Of a stretch of DNA of 7,090 bases, positions 1 through 7,028 are shown one piece after another. Source of the stretch: a bacterium (GTDB taxonomy: Bacteria; Sumerlaeota; Sumerlaeia; UBA8349). The DNA lies in the NCBI GenBank assembly GCA_013203855.1, contig JABMPG010000382.1:1-7090 (forward strand). The letters are read 5' to 3'. Made by a program: the position numbers and the translations under genes. A model generated the notes under the pieces. That model was not told the DNA's origin, ran no database searches, and saw nothing but the letters and a program-made list of their open reading frames with translations. Every line of letters begins with the position of its first letter. Position 1 is the first letter of the stretch.

Positions 1-1842
1 GCCGGTGACGGTGATGTAGGCGTCGTCGGCGAAGGTTTCGTTGCGCCATTCTTCGTCCTGTTCGTTCGGGTCGAGTCCTTCTTCCCCGCCGGGGGTGCCG
101 TAGTAGAAGTTGACGACGCGGGCGCCTTTGGCTCCGCTCTGGCCTTCGAAGGAGACGGTTTCGATGGCTCCGCCGGGGGCGTATTGGAGTTCGGTTTTGT
201 TGCCGAGGGGATCGGTGACGACGGAGGGCTGGAAGGGGGCGTTGGGGTCGGAGTGGGACTTGTAGTCGATGTTGGTGGTGATGGCTTGTAGGCCGAGGTG
301 TTGAGTGATGGCGGTGGGCGAGGCCTGGGCGCTGGTGAGATAGCCGTCAGGGCCCCGGTCGTTCAGGTCGGTGGGATTGGTGAGCTCGGCGTTGAATTTC
401 GATCCGAAGTAGGCGGCGAACATGTCGGAGAAACTGTTGTGCTGGGGCTCGAAGTTCAGGTCGTAGGCGTAAGAGGTGACCTCGCCGAGGGCGTTGGTTT
501 CGGCTTCGAGGACGCCTTTGATCTTGGCCTCGGCGTCGTCATCGTTGTAGGCGTAGTGCGTGACGGCGCCGTAGGGGTCTTCCTGGTGGGTGACGCGGCG
601 CTGGTTGTCGTAGGCGACTCGGTTGCGGGCGCCGGTGAGACCATCGCGGACGGTTTCGGTTCCGGAGGCGTCGTCGGCGTCGTAGTCGTGGTCGATTTCG
701 ACCGAGCCACCAGCGGTTTCGATGGCCTTGAGCAGCCCGCCCTCATAAGTGATCTCCATGATCGAGACATCGCCGGGATAGTTCTGATAGTCGGCCAGGA
801 GGCCCTGTTCGGCAGCGGCGGAATCGGACGGTAACGTGTCGGTGAAGCGTGCCGTGACGGTTTCGTTCGGACGCTCGACCGACCAGGTGGTGATCTCGCG
901 GTCGAAGTTGCAGACGTTGTCAGAGTCGTCGTCCACGCGCACATCGACGAGGTAGTGAGGATTGAGGCCCGTGACGTTTTCCTTCTCGGGGAAGAGTTGG
1001 AGGGTCTCAGGCGTGTCATAGATATAGAAGCGCTTGCGGCCGCTGCGGTCGGCGACGGTGATGAGATTGCCGTACTGGTCGTAGTCGTAGCGGATGGTCT
1101 GGCCCGCGGGGTCGACGACTTCCTTCACGCGCGCGGCGCGATGGGTCGAGGGGCCGTCCGGCGCGGTGGCGTACTCTTCGGTGCGTAGCGTCACCTCGCG
1201 GGCGCCGTCGGAAATAAGGGTGGTGGCGTTGTCCTGGGGAGTGAAGGTGACGCTGCGCCCGTCGGGCTGGAGGATCTCGAGCAGACGGCCAGTGGACCAT
1301 TCAAAGATGTGCCAGGTCCGGTCTTCGATCTTCAGATAGGCAACCTCGCCGGGCTGCCACTGGCCCCCGCCGGGACGCGGGACCTGGGTGTAAACCACGT
1401 CGGTCTGGCGGGGTTCCTCGCCGGGAAGCGTCGGCAGCGGCGTCAGACTCGGGTTGGGACCGATGACGGAGAGGACCTCGGCACGGGGCCAGTGATAGGC
1501 TTTGCTCGCGCCGGGACGATATAGCTCCATCCCGAAGGGGCGGTTCAGATAACCGCCGCGCGCCGCCCAGAGACTGCTCTGCAGGGAGGCCATCGCCGTG
1601 GAGTCCTGGAGAGGCGGGTTGTTAGCGAAGAAGAACTCCCGCCCGTCCGGCAGGCGGATCATCGCCTCGTCATACTCCGGCTCGGAGGTCTCCAGGCGCT
1701 CGATGCCCAAGCTGACCGCGTTGAGCTGCCAGCCGTAGCCCATGGGCCCCGGAGCCAGCGTGTCCTGCGATCTGTAGGTGCGCGAGATTTCCGCGGTAAA
1801 ACCGTTGAAGGGCACGGCGAGATCGCTCGCCGTCAGCGTCAT
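1..1842 (-). other. RHS/YD repeat section, N-terminal part only
   Basis: From about residue 1404 the protein reads like the opening of an Rhs shell: LTASDLAVPFNGF, then ISRTYRSQD, then MGYGWQLN (1437-1444), matching the pattern 'v.tGdl.lP..G....l.R.Y.S...fG.GW.ln' seen in Rhs proteins. RLPDGREFFF and LQPDGRSVTF follow, then YD-type repeats (YDYDQYGNL near 1655, YAYNDDD near 1833, YAYDLNF near 1861, DPLGNKTELQY further on). Spacing between repeats is irregular, and a stretch of about 70 residues after 1869 interrupts them. The conserved Rhs core that closes the shell, and any polymorphic toxin tip, would be left of base 1. This part uses codons differently from the rest of the gene. Confidence 0.88.
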
Positions 1843-4800
1843 CTGCCCCACGCCGTCCGGACCCCCCGGATTCGGCGAGTCCGAAGCCCGTGTCACCTTC
1901 AGGTAACACGCCAGCGCGTGCGACAGGTTCATCCCGTCCGTCACCCAAAGCCGCACATCATAGTAGCCCTCGGCCAGAGCCCGCGTGTCATACGTCGCGT
2001 CCACCAGGCCGCCCTCGGGCCAACCGTTGCCCCACTCGATCATCCGCCAGTTCGAACGATGAACCAACCCGTTCCACGCCAGACCCCGGTTCGAGCCCGC
2101 CCGCTCGATGTCCGCGTAGGTCGGGAACATCGTCGAGGACTTGATCTCCACCGCCCAGAAGGCGTCGTCGTAGGGATAGGCCGCGAAATGGGGCGTCGGG
2201 CCTTCGCCGTCGAGGATGAGCCGAAGACCCGCGTTGATCTGGCCCTGAATCCGAAGCTGGTAATGCTCGCCCGTCAGAAAGAAAGACTCGCCGGTCTGAC
2301 CCGTCCCCGCCGTGAGGGGGAGACTGGTCCCGAGATCGCCGGTGGCGTTCAGGCTTTCCAGGCGCGTCAGGTGGCATTCGAGATCTTTCTTGTCTGCCGC
2401 GATGATGAGAGTCCGGGAGGTGGAGCCGCCTTCGATACCCGATTCCGGATCAACCGGCGTGTAGGTCAGTTTGACCCGGTAGGCGCCGGCGGGATAGGGG
2501 GTGGATCCGTCGGCTTCGCCCGAAGGCGTGCCGCACCAGCTGTAGGGGTTCAGACCAATTTGGCCGGAGCCGGAACCGATGGGCTTTGCCTGAAGTCCAT
2601 AGCTGCCATTCGCCTGCCGTTGATACAGTTCGAGCGTCCAGTCGTAGGCGTTCGGATCGGCGAAGATCCCGTGGAAATCCACCTGGTAGTCGGACGATGC
2701 CTGTTCCTCGGCCGTCGTTCCAGGGCGGAAGGTCGTGGGATTCACGACGAAGGCCTTGAGGCCGTTGTTGACCGTGATGTTGCCGACCACGGTCCGCGAG
2801 GTGAGGCCCGATCCATCAGTTGCCTCGGCCACCACCCGCCATGGCACGTCCGGATTCTTCGATCGGTCCAGGGCGTAGGTGTTCAGGGAGACGGGCCAGC
2901 CGAAGCCCCAGGTCGATCCCGGGGGAAAGTCGCGATCAAAGAGCATGAGGGGCTCTTCGTCGGAGGGGTTTTCCCGCTCCACCCAGACCCGAACCCGGGT
3001 GAGGCCCTGGCCGCCGTTGGCTCCGTCCGGGGTGTCCGATGCGGTCACTCCGAAATGGTGGGTGCCGCTTAAGGGGTTTTCCCACGAGATCCCCACCAAA
3101 TCCACCACGGGAGGCTCGATATCGTTTCTGGCCGTGATCTGGGCCGAAGCAGTCTCGGAGTTGCCAGCCTTGTCGGAGGCGGCAAGGCAAAGAACCACGC
3201 CTCCGTTCCAGCCAAGGTCGCGGCTGTTCGCACTGAGAAAGCGAGACAGAATCGGAACGTTCGTGTCGCCACTGCACAGGATTCCGTGGCGGCCTCCGTT
3301 GGTCCATGTCAGCGTGTAGGAGGAGAGATGGGCGTCCTGAACGCGGCACTGAATGATAAAGGAGCCACTGACGGTGCTCGGGGCGATCAATTCAACCAGC
3401 GGGTCCGTGTTGTCCACCACATAGGAGCAGGCCCGCAGCCCGGAAGTGGCCGTTCCCTGGAAGGCCTGGGCAGTCAACATGTAGGCGCCGTCGGGGACTC
3501 CAGCCAGATCGACGGTGGCGGAACTGATAAGATCCTCGTGTTCGGGGATGGTCTGGCTCTCGGGATTCTCGTCGCCGTCCTCGTCCGTGAAGAGAAGATC
3601 CACGCCGTCCACCTTCCGCGAAACCCTCACCGCTACACGAAGGTCCTCCTCGTTCGAATTCAGAAATCCCGGCCCCGCCTCCATGACCACGATCCGGGGC
3701 GCCGAGAAATACGAAACCGCCTCGTGAAGCGCGTACGTCGCAGAAGGATAAGCCGACGGGTCGGGGGCGGACTGGGCGTCTCCCATCCAATGACGGATCA
3801 CGCGCGTCGCCGCCACCACCCCGGGCTCAGTCGATTCCGTCACCGAAACCGCGTTCCGGCTCCACTCGATGCCTCTGAGAAGAAGGGCCTGTAAACGCGC
3901 AGGGGATGTGTCGCCGTTCGGGATCGTGTCGAGGGGGCAGAGATCCGTGCCGTTTTCGTCGAGATCCTCCAGCACGGTCCAAGCGGTGCGAATGGTATGG
4001 GTGGTTTCCCAGGCCTGCCCCCAGCCCGGACCGTCGTCGCGAATGCCCCACCAGCCCCAGCCAGCCGGCGCGAGGTCCGCCCCGACGCACGCGCTCGTAA
4101 AGAGGTCGGTGCTCGCCAGCGTCGCGGGTCCGAAGAAGAGCGCATCGGCGAGAGGATCGGACACGATGTCGGATAAACCGGCAGGCACGGCGCCCTCGGG
4201 GAGATCGACGGTTCCGGCTTCCAACGTCGTGAAACTCTGGCCGAGGAAGACGCCGGTGGCAAGCAGGCGGGAGGTCGATTGATAGCCGTCCCGGCCGGTC
4301 AGGTCTTTCGCGCAGGCGGTGAGAGCCACGTCGGAAAGAAGCCCCACAGCCTGGTCCGCTTCAAAGGGGTCGCAATCGGTCGTGACCCGGGCCGAGCATC
4401 CCGCCATGGCCCGAATGGGATGCGCCACGAGCTGCGGGGTCGTCAGGGAATCGCCGGAAAGGGTCGGCTCGATCCCCACGACCAGGGGAGGCTCGTCGAA
4501 ATTCGCATAGCCCAAAGCCGCCGCGCCCAGACGGGTGAAACTCCTGCGTTGACGGGAGATCGACAGTCCGGCCAGACCCAGCCAGGACCGAAGCGCCTGA
4601 ACCTGGTCCCCCCCTTTCTGAGAAAGCTGAACCAGTTCGGCCCGCCGACGTCCCGCTTCCCACTCGTCCAGGGCCGAGAAGCCGCAGAAGGAGTACAGGC
4701 CGCCGGCGATGATGGGAATCTCCCGAACCGTCCGGTCCTCAAAACCGGAGTCGATCTCTTCCACCGTTAGGTAGAGCGTCTCGCCCAGATCGCACTCGAA

Positions 4801-6051
4801 AAGGGCCGACTTGTCGGGATCGTCGGAGGCCCCGGTCTCCTCCGCCCAGACCCTCAGGTAAGCCGAAACACGTCGAGAACTCGACAGAGAAACAACAGGC
4901 AGGGATCCATCTGTGTCGAGCCAGCCTTCACCCTCCGCTCCGAAGTAGAGCACGGCGCCCAACGGGTCGTTCAGAGAGGAGAGGCGAACTCTGCGACCCG
5001 CTTCACCGCCACTGGAGTTCCGGAGCGTGATCCGGACTTCGACCCGCTCCTCGCCGATCAGTTGGATGGAATCGTTGTCCTCCCCACGAGGGCCGTCATA
5101 GAGATCGGGATCGCCCATCACCACGTAAGGCAGATTCCCCGGCAGGGCTTCGCGCGCGGCGAGAACGGGCCGCTCCGGCATTCCCAGGCATGTCTCGATG
5201 GTTTCGCCCTCGCCCTGGAGATAGCGATGAAACGCCTCGCCCGCCTGGCGAACCGAGGACCGGATCAGACGATAGGGGATGGCGGACGCCACGCCCGGTT
5301 CCGGATTAGTCGTGCCCTCCAGGATGCGTTCAAAGAGGTCGGCGGAGTAGACGCCGAAAACCTCGTCGAGTGAGACAGACGCCGGCGTTTCGAGAAAGGT
5401 CACCGACGGATCGAGTGACACCCAGCGATCCGCCTGGTCCCGTCCCACAACCAACGCCTCGGTCGGAGTGGAAAGATCGTCCCGGGCCGAACCTCGAAGG
5501 GGGAAGTAATCCTCCTCGACCTCCAGCCAGACGTGGTCCTTCAGAATCAGGTGCTCCGGATCAGGACCGGAGCCGGAAGGGCTGAAGGCGACCCCGCCCT
5601 TGCTCAGAACCGACTCGGCCTGCGCAATGGTCGAGACCCCGAGCCAGCTCACGGCGTCCCCGGCCGCAAAGCGCACCGTGCCCTTCGCCAGACGCCACTC
5701 CTTGTCCGCCAGACCCATCAAAGAGGCCAAGAGGAGCGCCTGGTCCACGTCGTTGCCCGAACGGGAATGAAACACCCCCCGCGCGCCCTTCCGACTCCCC
5801 CGGTACGGCTCGTAGGAAATCTCCCGACGAACCCACTCGTAAAGGTCCAACGCCCGGAAGTCCAGGGACTCGGCGAGATCGACCATCGCCAAATCGTAAT
5901 CGAGTTCGCGGCAGACCTCCCCCCCACTCCCCTGGCCCCAGGACAGACTCGTCGCGAGCTGGTCCAACCCCAGAAACACATGGGAGCAGAAGATCAGAAC
6001 CAGGACCGAGACCACCCGGACCCGCGAACTATTCCAAACGATCGACAACAT
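1..6051 (-). CDS. Giant secreted transglutaminase-like/Ig-like/RHS (YD) repeat protein, 3' end outside window
   Basis: This is one reading frame of 2017 codons with no in-frame stop when translated by hand from the ATG at 6051 to base 1. It is the N-terminal part of a larger protein. The order is: signal peptide (about residues 1-29), transglutaminase-like domain (45-220), a middle section of unclear fold (230-790), Ig-like segments (about 795-1400), and an Rhs section from about 1404 with YD motifs such as YDYDQYGN (1655-1662), YAYN (1833-1836) and YAYD (1861-1864). The start is supported by an AAAGGAG site 7 bases upstream, an in-frame TGA at 6078-6076 just ahead, and the signal peptide that follows. 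Rhs proteins of this size are exported or surface-attached shells that often carry a variable C-terminal toxin or adhesive tip; whether this one does cannot be seen. Long open frames on the opposite strand across this stretch are shadows. The overall family call is firm; the biological role is unknown. Confidence 0.93.
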   Translation of the reverse strand, partial: MLSIVWNSSRVRVVSVLVLIFCSHVFLGLDQLATSLSWGQGSGGEVCRELDYDLAMVDLAESLDFRALDLYEWVRREISYEPYRGSRKGARGVFHSRSGNDVDQALLLASLMGLADKEWRLAKGTVRFAAGDAVSWLGVSTIAQAESVLSKGGVAFSPSGSGPDPEHLILKDHVWLEVEEDYFPLRGSARDDLSTPTEALVVGRDQADRWVSLDPSVTFLETPASVSLDEVFGVYSADLFERILEGTTNPEPGVASAIPYRLIRSSVRQAGEAFHRYLQGEGETIETCLGMPERPVLAAREALPGNLPYVVMGDPDLYDGPRGEDNDSIQLIGEERVEVRITLRNSSGGEAGRRVRLSSLNDPLGAVLYFGAEGEGWLDTDGSLPVVSLSSSRRVSAYLRVWAEETGASDDPDKSALFECDLGETLYLTVEEIDSGFEDRTVREIPIIAGGLYSFCGFSALDEWEAGRRRAELVQLSQKGGDQVQALRSWLGLAGLSISRQRRSFTRLGAAALGYANFDEPPLVVGIEPTLSGDSLTTPQLVAHPIRAMAGCSARVTTDCDPFEADQAVGLLSDVALTACAKDLTGRDGYQSTSRLLATGVFLGQSFTTLEAGTVDLPEGAVPAGLSDIVSDPLADALFFGPATLASTDLFTSACVGADLAPAGWGWWGIRDDGPGWGQAWETTHTIRTAWTVLEDLDENGTDLCPLDTIPNGDTSPARLQALLLRGIEWSRNAVSVTESTEPGVVAATRVIRHWMGDAQSAPDPSAYPSATYALHEAVSYFSAPRIVVMEAGPGFLNSNEEDLRVAVRVSRKVDGVDLLFTDEDGDENPESQTIPEHEDLISSATVDLAGVPDGAYMLTAQAFQGTATSGLRACSYVVDNTDPLVELIAPSTVSGSFIIQCRVQDAHLSSYTLTWTNGGRHGILCSGDTNVPILSRFLSANSRDLGWNGGVVLCLAASDKAGNSETASAQITARNDIEPPVVDLVGISWENPLSGTHHFGVTASDTPDGANGGQGLTRVRVWVERENPSDEEPLMLFDRDFPPGSTWGFGWPVSLNTYALDRSKNPDVPWRVVAEATDGSGLTSRTVVGNITVNNGLKAFVVNPTTFRPGTTAEEQASSDYQVDFHGIFADPNAYDWTLELYQRQANGSYGLQAKPIGSGSGQIGLNPYSWCGTPSGEADGSTPYPAGAYRVKLTYTPVDPESGIEGGSTSRTLIIAADKKDLECHLTRLESLNATGDLGTSLPLTAGTGQTGESFFLTGEHYQLRIQGQINAGLRLILDGEGPTPHFAAYPYDDAFWAVEIKSSTMFPTYADIERAGSNRGLAWNGLVHRSNWRMIEWGNGWPEGGLVDATYDTRALAEGYYDVRLWVTDGMNLSHALACYLKVTRASDSPNPGGPDGVGQMTLTASDLAVPFNGFTAEISRTYRSQDTLAPGPMGYGWQLNAVSLGIERLETSEPEYDEAMIRLPDGREFFFANNPPLQDSTAMASLQSSLWAARGGYLNRPFGMELYRPGASKAYHWPRAEVLSVIGPNPSLTPLPTLPGEEPRQTDVVYTQVPRPGGGQWQPGEVAYLKIEDRTWHIFEWSTGRLLEILQPDGRSVTFTPQDNATTLISDGAREVTLRTEEYATAPDGPSTHRAARVKEVVDPAGQTIRYDYDQYGNLITVADRSGRKRFYIYDTPETLQLFPEKENVTGLNPHYLVDVRVDDDSDNVCNFDREITTWSVERPNETVTARFTDTLPSDSAAAEQGLLADYQNYPGDVSIMEITYEGGLLKAIETAGGSVEIDHDYDADDASGTETVRDGLTGARNRVAYDNQRRVTHQEDPYGAVTHYAYNDDDAEAKIKGVLEAETNALGEVTSYAYDLNFEPQHNSFSDMFAAYFGSKFNAELTNPTDLNDRGPDGYLTSAQASPTAITQHLGLQAITTNIDYKSHSDPNAPFQPSVVTDPLGNKTELQYAPGGAIETVSFEGQSGAKGARVVNFYYGTPGGEEGLDPNEQDEEWRNETFADDAYITVTG
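1852..3669 (-). other. Series of Ig-like beta-sandwich segments
   Basis: Residues about 795-1400 are rich in alternating hydrophobic/polar strands with the linker motifs typical of bacterial Ig-like repeats. VVDNTDPLVEL lies near 878-888 and NDIEPPVVDLV near 976-986, each following a strand with the feel of 'DKAGN' (as in SDKAGNSE just before the second linker). A further module starts near FVVNPTTF (1101), and the last ends near YYDVRLWVTDGMN before the Rhs part. Such modules usually act as spacers that project the functional ends away from the cell surface. An acidic DEDGDE loop (823-828) may bind calcium. At least three or four modules are likely, but boundaries are approximate. Confidence 0.65.
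3682..5364 (-). other. Middle section of giant protein, fold not recognised
   Basis: Residues about 230-790 link the transglutaminase-like domain to the Ig-like part. Residues roughly 325-430 look beta-rich. They are followed by a helical, charged stretch (EWEAGRRRAEL and nearby), and then by a segment with GLLSDVALTAC (570-580) and YQSTSRLLATG (590-600). I read that last segment as a diverged form of the conserved block that in related Rhs proteins reads roughly 'SALEHAV ... STVKAL'. An acidic loop DLDENGTD (696-703) looks like a Ca-binding turn. I cannot assign a function to this section. Confidence 0.5.
5392..5919 (-). other. Transglutaminase-like domain lacking the catalytic Cys
   Basis: Residues about 45-220 follow the bacterial transglutaminase-like pattern. 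A helix reads LYEWVRREISYEPYRGS (70-86). Next comes the KGARG turn (88-92), then SGNDVDQALLLASL (98-111) where active members have G-x-Cys, and then HVWLEV (173-178) and WVSLDPS (210-216) carrying the His and Asp of the usual Cys-His-Asp triad. Here His173 and Asp214 are present but Asp101 sits where Cys is expected, and the only cysteines nearby are Cys22 and Cys47. Further on, LPGNLPYVV (303-311) resembles the LPxSLPY segment I recall after this domain in Rhs-linked relatives. The domain is probably a non-catalytic binding or assembly module, or uses different chemistry; this is inference. Confidence 0.8.
5965..6051 (-). other. N-terminal signal peptide of the giant Rhs protein
   Basis: Residues 1-29 have Arg at 10 and 12 followed by a hydrophobic run (VVSVLVLIF, residues 13-21) and more apolar residues to about 29, which is the layout of a Sec signal peptide or signal anchor. 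A Cys at position 22 follows LIF, but Phe at -1 does not fit a lipobox, so lipoprotein processing is unlikely. The exact cleavage site is uncertain. The segment implies that the rest of the protein acts in the periplasm or outside the cell. Confidence 0.75.
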
Positions 6052-6058
6052 GGAAGAA

Positions 6059-6065
6059 CTCCTTT
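6059..6065 (-). promoter_or_regulatory. Ribosome binding site of the giant Rhs gene
   Basis: On the minus strand AAAGGAG lies 7 bases before the ATG at 6051, a near-ideal Shine-Dalgarno match and spacing, and it decides the start. It forms one arm of a small palindrome, ACTCC-AAA-GGAGT (6058-6070), so a short hairpin could mask the site. With 5-bp arms and a 3-base loop the hairpin would be weak. Confidence 0.8.
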
Positions 6066-6156
6066 GGAGTGTTTCTCAGAAGAGAAGGCAGTGAAGGATT
6101 GGCGCTACCGGCCAGAAAAAGACAGCCCCAGGCACTTACCAACTCTGAGCATTATC

Positions 6157-6185
6157 TTGACAGGAGGAACCAACAAAGGTAATTA
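6157..6185 (+). promoter_or_regulatory. Candidate promoter for the reductase-ACP operon
   Basis: A consensus -35 TTGACA (6157-6162) points toward the reductase gene. The -10 is poor: TAATTA (6180-6185) at 17 bases matches TATAAT at only two positions, and GGTAAT (6178-6183) at 15 bases matches four but lacks the key second A. Transcription would begin near 6190, about 75 bases before the reductase ATG. It would depend on an activator or a different sigma factor if real. Confidence 0.35.
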
Positions 6186-6201
6186 GTCATACGACGCACT
6201 G

Positions 6202-6230
6202 ATCTTGTGCGAATTGCGCTATCCTGTCAA
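6202..6230 (-). promoter_or_regulatory. Candidate promoter for the giant Rhs gene
   Basis: On the minus strand TTGACA (6230-6225) is followed after 17 bases by CAAGAT (6207-6202), which matches TATAAT at the important second, fifth and sixth positions. Transcription would start near 6195 and give a leader of about 145 bases before the ATG at 6051. It runs across the candidate plus-strand promoter, so the two would interfere if both fired. Confidence 0.45.
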
Positions 6231-6249
6231 GAGAATTAACGAACTGGGT

Positions 6250-6255
6250 AAGGGA
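6250..6255 (+). promoter_or_regulatory. Ribosome binding site of the reductase gene
   Basis: AAGGGA lies 10 bases before the ATG at 6266, a moderate match at slightly long spacing. The next in-frame ATG (codon 8, at 6287) has no such site upstream and would leave almost no residues before the first beta strand, so 6266 is preferred. Confidence 0.55.
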
Positions 6256-6265
6256 TTGCTCTACA

Positions 6266-7012
6266 ATGAATCCACTGTCACAACCAATGGCGTTGCTGAT
6301 AGCCGGAACCTCTGGAATCGGCAGGCGCCTGGTATCACTTCTGGCCGAACATGGGCAGAGGGTGACACTGACCTTCTACAAAAGTCAGGAGAGGGCCGAA
6401 GACATTCGGGGCGAACTATCACAAGCTGGTCATGATTGCGGGGCTGGGTCCTTGGACGTGACGGATGCCGGGGAGGTGGAGGCGTTTTTCACGGACATGC
6501 GAGAACGGGGGACGGAACTGCATTCGTTCGTCTACCTGCCGGGGATTTCGGAGGATGCTTACCTCCAGCAGATGTCGCGGGAGGCGTGGGACCGGGTTTT
6601 GGGCGTGAACCTCACGGGTTGCTTCAATTGTTTGCGCCACGTGGTTCCGTGGATGTGCCGCCAGCGGCAGGGGCGTATCGTGGTCGTGTCGAGCGACGCG
6701 GCCCTGGTGGGAGCGCCGATGCGGGCGAACTACGCGGCAGCCAAGGCGGGGCTGATCGGACTCACGAAATCGGTGGCGCGCGAGGTGGCGCCCTTCGGCG
6801 TGACGGCGAACGTGGTGTGTCCGGGCATGATCGCAACGGAGCGGATTCAGGCCTGGCCGGAGGATACGCGCAAGCGGCTGGAGGAGTCGATTCCCTTGAG
6901 GCGTTTCGGCACTCCGGACGAGGCGGCGGCGCTGATCGCGTTTCTCTGCTCGGACGCGGCGGGATACATCACCGGCCAGGTCATGCAGGTGGATGGCGGA
7001 CTGCGGATGTGA
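6266..7012 (+). CDS. FabG-like short-chain dehydrogenase/reductase (3-oxoacyl-ACP reductase family)
   Basis: This is a complete 248-residue classical SDR, the usual FabG length. A Rossmann fold begins at residue 9. Asp64 (LDVTD) lines the adenine pocket, and the catalytic set is Asn115 (VNLTG), Ser143 (VVSSD), Tyr156 and Lys160 (NYAAAKAG). PGMIATE (186-192) and the C-terminal ITGQVMQVDGG (235-245) are characteristic of the family. The second beta strand ends in TFYKS with no Asp, which suggests NADPH. FabG enzymes reduce 3-oxoacyl-ACP to 3-hydroxyacyl-ACP in the cytoplasm. Two motifs are atypical: the glycine motif reads IAGTSGIG instead of TGGTSGIG, and the NNAG motif reads YLPG (90-93). A candidate carrier protein gene follows after 16 bases, which supports an acyl-ACP substrate. 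It may be the specialised reductase of an aryl polyene, dialkylresorcinol or other secondary lipid pathway rather than housekeeping FabG. Confidence 0.9.
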   Translation: MNPLSQPMALLIAGTSGIGRRLVSLLAEHGQRVTLTFYKSQERAEDIRGELSQAGHDCGAGSLDVTDAGEVEAFFTDMRERGTELHSFVYLPGISEDAYLQQMSREAWDRVLGVNLTGCFNCLRHVVPWMCRQRQGRIVVVSSDAALVGAPMRANYAAAKAGLIGLTKSVAREVAPFGVTANVVCPGMIATERIQAWPEDTRKRLEESIPLRRFGTPDEAAALIAFLCSDAAGYITGQVMQVDGGLRM

Positions 7013-7016
7013 ATCG

Positions 7017-7023
7017 AAGGAGG
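7017..7023 (+). promoter_or_regulatory. Ribosome binding site of the carrier protein gene
   Basis: AAGGAGG, a full Shine-Dalgarno match, lies 5 bases before the GTG at 7029 and begins 5 bases after the reductase stop codon. It is what selects the GTG as the start and indicates translation from the same transcript as the reductase. Confidence 0.75.
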
Positions 7024-7028
7024 GGGTC

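Larger units (their letters stand above)
6155..6232. repeat. 11-bp perfect inverted repeat in the divergent intergenic region
   Basis: TCTTGACAGGA at 6155-6165 is repeated as its exact reverse complement TCCTGTCAAGA at 6222-6232, with 56 bases between the arms. Similarity stops abruptly outside the 11 bp. Each arm contains TTGACA, the sigma-70 -35 consensus, and the two hexamers face inward. Three readings are possible: two face-to-face promoters, a pair of sites for one regulator controlling both directions, or ends of a 78-bp invertible segment. The sequence match is certain; its meaning is open. Confidence 0.75.

Noticed and set aside
456..1019. A 187-codon minus-strand frame full of Thr, Pro, Ser and Arg
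   Set aside because: It is an alternative frame of the same strand as the Rhs section, where the main frame carries the YD motifs; its low-complexity composition comes from the C-ending codons read out of frame.
1918..3072. A 384-codon open frame on the plus strand opposite the giant gene
   Set aside because: Its translation is rich in Arg, Gly and Val without recognisable motifs, and it lies fully antisense to a frame with clear domain structure. GC-rich coding DNA commonly gives such shadows. The same applies to the other plus-strand frames between 298 and 6186.
5980..5990. Cys22 as a lipoprotein attachment site in the giant protein
   Set aside because: The residues before it are Leu-Ile-Phe; Phe directly before the Cys does not fit a lipobox, and the hydrophobic stretch continues past it.
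6058..6070. ACTCC-TTT-GGAGT palindrome as a terminator or regulatory hairpin
   Set aside because: It has only 5-bp arms and no T-run, and one arm is simply the ribosome binding site; it is mentioned there but not claimed as a separate element.
6205..6435. A 76-codon plus-strand frame starting in the intergenic region
   Set aside because: It has no convincing ribosome binding site and runs into the reductase in another frame; it shows no signal peptide or domain.
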